The notes beneath the pieces were generated by a model, which was given only the letters and a program-made list of their open reading frames with translations, was not told the origin of the DNA and did no database searches. Below, piece by piece: positions 60,509-64,000 of a stretch of 64,000 bases of DNA (its first letter is position 1; each line of letters starts with the position of its first letter). Location: the NCBI GenBank assembly GCA_030425925.1, contig JAUHZO010000011.1, positions 1-64,000 on the forward strand, read 5' to 3'. The position numbers and the translations under genes are program-made. Source of the stretch: Alphaproteobacteria bacterium (GTDB lineage: Bacteria > Pseudomonadota > Alphaproteobacteria > Rhodobacterales > Rhodobacteraceae).

Positions 60509-60577
60509 GTAGGGCGGGGTTTACCCCGCCGCCCGTCCAGGCAATCCGCAGGTGCGGCGGGGTAAACCCCGCCCTAC
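60509..60577. repeat. Nested palindromic repeat (roseobacter REP-like) between convergent genes
   Basis: GTAGGGCGGGGTTTACCCCGCCG (60509-60531, wording shortened by eye) reappears as its reverse complement at 60555-60577. Each arm is itself a hairpin (GGCGGGGT/ACCCCGCC), so the whole can form a long stem or two small ones. I remember the same sequence as a common intergenic repeat of roseobacters. It ends two convergent genes, acting as a bidirectional terminator, and supplies the TAG stop codon of the downstream von Willebrand A gene. Confidence 0.8.
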
Positions 60578-61830
60578 ATCTGCGCCATCAGACGGGCCTT
60601 TTCGCCGGCATCCTCGGGGCGCGAGATCGCCTCGGCCAGCGCTTCCAGCGTCGCGATGGAATGGCCGGCCCGAAAGCTGTCCACATGGGGCAGCATGGCG
60701 CGGATGCCCGTGGCCTTTGGCGCGAACCCGTCCCAGCGCAGCAGGGGGTTGAGCCAGATCAGGTGGCGGGCCGACAGGTGCAGGCGCTCCATCTCCTTTT
60801 CCAGCGCGCCGGCATCGTCGCGGTCGAGCCCGTCGGTGATCAGGAGCACCACCGCCCCCTGCCCCATCACCCGGCGCGACCAGTCGCGGTTGAAGGCGTG
60901 CAGGCATTGCCCGATCCGGGTGCCGCCTTCCCAGTCCTGCGCCTCGGCCCCGGCCGACTTCAACGCGGCATCGACGTCGCGCGTGGCCAGGTGGCGGGTG
61001 ATGTTGGTCAGCCGCGTGCCAAAGGTGAAGGCGTGCACGCGGGCCCAGCCCTGGCCCTTCTCGTTCGCCACCGCGTGGAGAAAATGCAGGACCATGCGGC
61101 TGTATTGCGACATCGACCCGGAGATGTCGCAAAGCACCACCAGGTTGGGCCAGCGTGGCCGCTGCCGGGCGCGCGCGATCTGCTGAATCTCGCCGCCCTG
61201 GCGCAACGCCTGCCGGAGCGTCTTGCGCGCGTCCATGCGCGCGCCCCGGGCCGCGGCCATCCGGCGGCGCGACAGGATCGGCTTGACCGGCAGGGTCAGC
61301 CGCGCCAGCATGCGCCTGGCCTGGGCGATTTCTTCGGTGGACATCTGTTCGAAATCGAGGCTGCGCAGCTTTTCCTCGGCGCTCATGGTGAAGGAGGCGT
61401 CGATTTCGATCCGGGCGCCCTCGTCGTCCTCTGGCGTGGACGCCTCGGGCAAGTCGGGCATCTGGTCGCCCAAAAGCGCCTGTGCCGCACGTTTCTCGGC
61501 GGATTGTGCGATCTTTTCCTCCTGCACGCCGCGGATGGCGGGCAGCATCATGGACATCATGTGTTCGAGGAACCGCGGATCGCGCCAGTAGAGGCGGAAG
61601 ACCTGGGCAAAGACCACCCGGTGCTCGGGCCGGTTCACGAAACAGGCATGCAGCGTCCAGTAGAAATCCATCCGGTCGGTGAAGCCCGCCGCCTCCACCG
61701 CGCGGACCGCGTCGATCACACGCCCCGGCCCCACCGGCAGGCCTGCCCGGCGCAGGGCGCGGGCGAAATGGACGATGTTCTGCGCCAGGCGCGGGTGTTC
61801 GGGAATGTCGAGCGGGAGGTATTCTGGCAT
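60574..61830 (-). CDS. von Willebrand factor A protein (CoxE-like)
   Basis: The 418-residue protein has an N-terminal helical region (LAQNIVHFARALRRAGLPVG) and a C-terminal VWA domain with the metal-ion-dependent adhesion site DISGSMSQYSR, plus TFGTRLTN and LLITDGLDRDD. CoxE-type VWA proteins work with MoxR ATPases, here encoded directly upstream, to mature or remodel metalloenzymes or other complexes. Their target is unclear because no CO dehydrogenase genes are nearby. ATG 61830 has a weak ribosome site. Confidence 0.85.
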   Translation of the reverse strand: MPEYLPLDIPEHPRLAQNIVHFARALRRAGLPVGPGRVIDAVRAVEAAGFTDRMDFYWTLHACFVNRPEHRVVFAQVFRLYWRDPRFLEHMMSMMLPAIRGVQEEKIAQSAEKRAAQALLGDQMPDLPEASTPEDDEGARIEIDASFTMSAEEKLRSLDFEQMSTEEIAQARRMLARLTLPVKPILSRRRMAAARGARMDARKTLRQALRQGGEIQQIARARQRPRWPNLVVLCDISGSMSQYSRMVLHFLHAVANEKGQGWARVHAFTFGTRLTNITRHLATRDVDAALKSAGAEAQDWEGGTRIGQCLHAFNRDWSRRVMGQGAVVLLITDGLDRDDAGALEKEMERLHLSARHLIWLNPLLRWDGFAPKATGIRAMLPHVDSFRAGHSIATLEALAEAISRPEDAGEKARLMAQM

Positions 61831-61837
61831 CTGTCGC

Positions 61838-61868
61838 GTGGGGGCTCTGCCCCCACACCCCCGGGGGT
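61838..61868. repeat. Palindromic spacer element between moxR-like and VWA genes
   Basis: GTGGGGG (61838-61844) pairs with CCCCCAC (61850-61856), followed at once by the perfect 12-bp palindrome ACCCCCGGGGGT (61857-61868). The adjoining CTTCTTCTTGGGTGAAATAC text is also familiar to me from roseobacter spacers. It may reduce read-through from the ATPase to the VWA gene. Confidence 0.65.
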
Positions 61869-61905
61869 ATTTCACCCAAGAAGAAGCAGGGGGGTGGGAA
61901 GGAGT

Positions 61906-62814
61906 TCAGGCGGGTTCGAGAGCGGATCTGGCCGCGTCGAGGATGCGCTTGGCCTCTCCGCCTTCGATCCGGGCAATGTCGTCCTGGTATTTCAGGATGG
62001 CGCCCAGCGTGTCGGAGATCACCTCGGGCGACAGGTCCACAACGTCGAGGGCCAGCAGGCATTTGGCCCAGTCGATGGTTTCGGCCACGCCGGGTTTCTT
62101 GAAGATGTCTTCGGTTCTGAGCGCCTGCACGAAGGCGATGATCTGGCGCGACAGGGTTTCGCTGACCTCCGGGGCGCGGGCGTTGAGGATCTCGAGCTCG
62201 CGGGCGAAATCGGGGTAGTCGACCCAGTGGTAGAGGCAGCGGCGTTTCAGCGCGTCGTGCACCTCGCGCGTGCGGTTGGAGGTCAGGATCACGATGGGGG
62301 GTTCCGGCGCCCGGATGGTGCCGATCTCGGGGATGGTGACCTGGAAATCGCCGAGGGCTTCCAGCAGGAAGGCCTCGAACGGCTCGTCGGTGCGGTCCAG
62401 CTCGTCGATGAGCAGGACGGGTGCGCCGCGCGCGTCGGGGCGCATAGCCTCAAGCAGGGGCCGTTCGATCAGGTAGTCGGGGCCGAACAGCTCGGTCTGC
62501 AGCGCCGCGCGGTCGGCACCGCCGCCGGCCTCGGCGGTGCGGATCGCGATCATCTGGGCCGGGAAGTTCCATTCATAGACCGCCGAGGAGGCGTCGAGCC
62601 CCTCGTAGCATTGCAGCCGGATCAGGCGGCGGTCGAGGCAGGCGGCCAGCGCCTTGGCGATCTCGGTCTTGCCGACACCGGCCTCGCCTTCGAGGAACAG
62701 CGGCCGGCCGAGACGCAGCGACAGGAACACCACGGTGGCCAGCGCGCGCCCGCAGACATAGCCGGTCTGGCCAAGGCGGGTTTGCACGTCGTCGATGGTT
62801 TCAGGGATGTTCAT
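61906..62814 (-). CDS. MoxR-type AAA+ ATPase
   Basis: The 302-residue protein has Walker A GEAGVGKTE, Walker B VLLIDELDR, and the sensor/arginine region ILTSNRTREVHDALKRRCLYHW. It is a MoxR/CoxD-type chaperone ATPase whose partner is the VWA protein encoded 75 bases downstream. ATG 62814 follows AGGAGGACGGCC. Substrate complexes are unknown here. Confidence 0.9.
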   Translation of the reverse strand: MNIPETIDDVQTRLGQTGYVCGRALATVVFLSLRLGRPLFLEGEAGVGKTEIAKALAACLDRRLIRLQCYEGLDASSAVYEWNFPAQMIAIRTAEAGGGADRAALQTELFGPDYLIERPLLEAMRPDARGAPVLLIDELDRTDEPFEAFLLEALGDFQVTIPEIGTIRAPEPPIVILTSNRTREVHDALKRRCLYHWVDYPDFARELEILNARAPEVSETLSRQIIAFVQALRTEDIFKKPGVAETIDWAKCLLALDVVDLSPEVISDTLGAILKYQDDIARIEGGEAKRILDAARSALEPA

Positions 62815-62892
62815 GGGCCGTCCTCCTGACTGTCGGGAGTGCCTGCCCCGGCGCGCGGGGTCAATAGCGCCAAGGTCGCAGCCGTTCACCCA

Positions 62893-62936
62893 TTTTCCCG
62901 GGAAAAGTTGACGCCTTGCGCGCAAGCTGTCATGAT
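62893..62936 (+). promoter_or_regulatory. Promoter of the glycosyltransferase gene with two adjoining palindromes
   Basis: TTGACG (62908-62913), a 17-base spacer and CATGAT (62931-62936) form a promoter. Immediately upstream lies TTTTCCCGGGAAAA (62893-62906, perfect 14-bp palindrome), and inside the spacer lies CTTGCGCGCAAG (62915-62926, perfect 12-bp palindrome). Two palindromes at one promoter suggest regulated expression. Confidence 0.55.
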
Positions 62937-63020
62937 TCGCGCAACGACGGCACGGGGAAAACCCCCGGCACCTGACGGGCGATGAGCAGACATGCCTATA
63001 CCTGATGCGGAGGCGCAGAC

Positions 63021-64000
63021 ATGCGCATAACCGCCGTGACCTGTGTGAAGAACGAAGGCCCGTTCCTGCTGGAATGGATCGCCTTCAATCGCCTTCTGGG
63101 CGTGACCGATTTCCTGTTCTACTCGAACGATTGCACCGACGGCACCGACACGCTGCTGGATGCGCTGGCGGCGCGGGGCGGCGTGACGCATCTGCCAAAC
63201 CCCGCCAAGGGGCGCAATTACCAGATGGAGGCGCTGAAGGATGCGGCGAAACAGCCCGTCATGCGCGACGCCGACTGGGTCTGGGTCGCGGATGTGGACG
63301 AGTTCCTGAACATCCATGTAGGCGATCATTCGATCCCCGCCCTGATCGCGGCCTGCGGCGATCCGCAGGCGATCAGCGTGACCTTCCAGTTCTTTGCCAA
63401 TGACGGGGTGTGGGCGTATGCCGACCTCCCGGTGATCGGGCAGTTCACCCGGTCCCACAACCCCGACCTGTGGTGCGCCGAGACGGCAATCGAAGTCAAG
63501 ACCCTGGTGCGCAAGGATTTTCCTCTGCAGTATTACGGCGCGCACCGGCCCTTTTTCAAGGAAAAGCTCGCCGAGGCGAAGCGCCCGCGCTGGACGGACG
63601 GATCGGGCCGCAAGGTGCCGCACAAGTTCCTAGTGGCCGCGAACCCGCGCCGTATCCGCAAGTTTCCGGCAGGTGGCGCGCGGGCGTTCGCGACGCTGAA
63701 CCATTATGCCCTGCGCTCGCTCGACAGCTACCTGGTCAAGAACGACCGGGGCGATGTGAACCGCGAGGGGCGTGCCTTTGACGACACCTATTGGCGCGAA
63801 CGCAACGACCGCGCGCATCAGGACCTTTCGATCCGGCGCTACCTGCCGCGGCTGGAGGCCGCGCTGAAGGCGCTCAAGGCCGATGCGGAGGTCGCGGCAC
63901 TGCATGCCGACTGCGTGGCCCGCCACAAGGCCAAGCGTGACGCGCTGATGGCGGACCCGGCCTATGCGGAAATGTACGCGCATCTGAAGGCGCTGCCGCC
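63021..64000 (+). CDS. Family 2 glycosyltransferase-like protein (cut by window edge)
   Basis: ATG 63021, behind GCGGAGGCGCAGAC, opens MRITAVTCVKNEGPFLLEWI, the start of the DUF23/Glyco_tranf_2_4 type of glycosyltransferase. A DVD motif (WVWVADVDEFLN, about residue 93) would bind the nucleotide-sugar metal. About 326 codons are visible and the frame is still open at 64000. In Rhodobacterales such proteins occur singly or near capsule genes; acceptor and donor are unknown. Confidence 0.85.
   Translation, partial: MRITAVTCVKNEGPFLLEWIAFNRLLGVTDFLFYSNDCTDGTDTLLDALAARGGVTHLPNPAKGRNYQMEALKDAAKQPVMRDADWVWVADVDEFLNIHVGDHSIPALIAACGDPQAISVTFQFFANDGVWAYADLPVIGQFTRSHNPDLWCAETAIEVKTLVRKDFPLQYYGAHRPFFKEKLAEAKRPRWTDGSGRKVPHKFLVAANPRRIRKFPAGGARAFATLNHYALRSLDSYLVKNDRGDVNREGRAFDDTYWRERNDRAHQDLSIRRYLPRLEAALKALKADAEVAALHADCVARHKAKRDALMADPAYAEMYAHLKALP

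Overview
The window is a GC-rich chromosomal segment typical of a roseobacter-type alphaproteobacterium (order Rhodobacterales). This rests on an aglEFGAK-glk-pgm style alpha-glucoside locus with an AglR-type repressor, a Hint-domain protein, a fused indolepyruvate:ferredoxin oxidoreductase, paired YeeE/YedE transporters, and palindromic spacer repeats I remember from this group. Codon use is uniform apart from an insertion-like scar near 2.4-2.75 kb. I see no tRNA, rRNA, CRISPR array, complete insertion sequence or prophage. All identifications are by reading the sequence; no database search was run.

Left region (1-5.5 kb): the 5' end of a D-lyxose isomerase-like gene and an intact LacI regulator border a graveyard of sugar genes, all on the minus strand. 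It holds a beta-mannosidase that has lost its N-terminus and active site, a sulfatase missing its C-terminus, and an ABC importer reduced to a frameshifted binding protein, a permease N-terminus and an ATPase C-terminus. A foreign-looking 90-codon frame sits between two of the broken ends.

Cyclitol/sugar locus (5.5-19.2 kb): two divergent transcription units flank a perfect 16-bp palindrome. Leftward run iolD, an SDR, a single-domain sugar ABC importer (ATPase, permease, binding protein), a second SDR, an amidohydrolase/lactonase and an aldo-keto reductase. Rightward run iolG, a 2-hydroxyacid dehydrogenase, two more Gfo/Idh/MocA dehydrogenases and an RpiR regulator. IolB, IolC, IolE and IolJ are absent, so this looks like a non-canonical cyclitol or sugar-acid pathway and is the best candidate here for an undescribed system.

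Alpha-glucoside locus (19.2-31.1 kb): aglK, aglA, aglG, aglF and aglE run leftward; aglR, a GH1 beta-glucosidase, glk and pgm run rightward. Two GCGC-centred operator palindromes lie in the divergent control region. Together they import, hydrolyse and phosphorylate glucosides. A drug/metabolite-type permease and enolase follow, enolase preceded by three CGTTAGCGC repeats.

Right region (33-64 kb): mostly housekeeping and conserved genes (histidine kinase, ccmE, YeeE/YedE pair, argC with a possible Arg leader peptide, murI, acyltransferase, indolepyruvate oxidoreductase, LysR, purL, prfC, MoxR/von Willebrand A pair, glycosyltransferase). Less ordinary items are a secreted Cys-rich repeat protein with a possible beta-pore segment, a secreted protein ending in a haem-c motif, a Zur-box-controlled PCuAC/DUF3299-like gene pair with overlapping reading frames, and two small membrane-protein genes.
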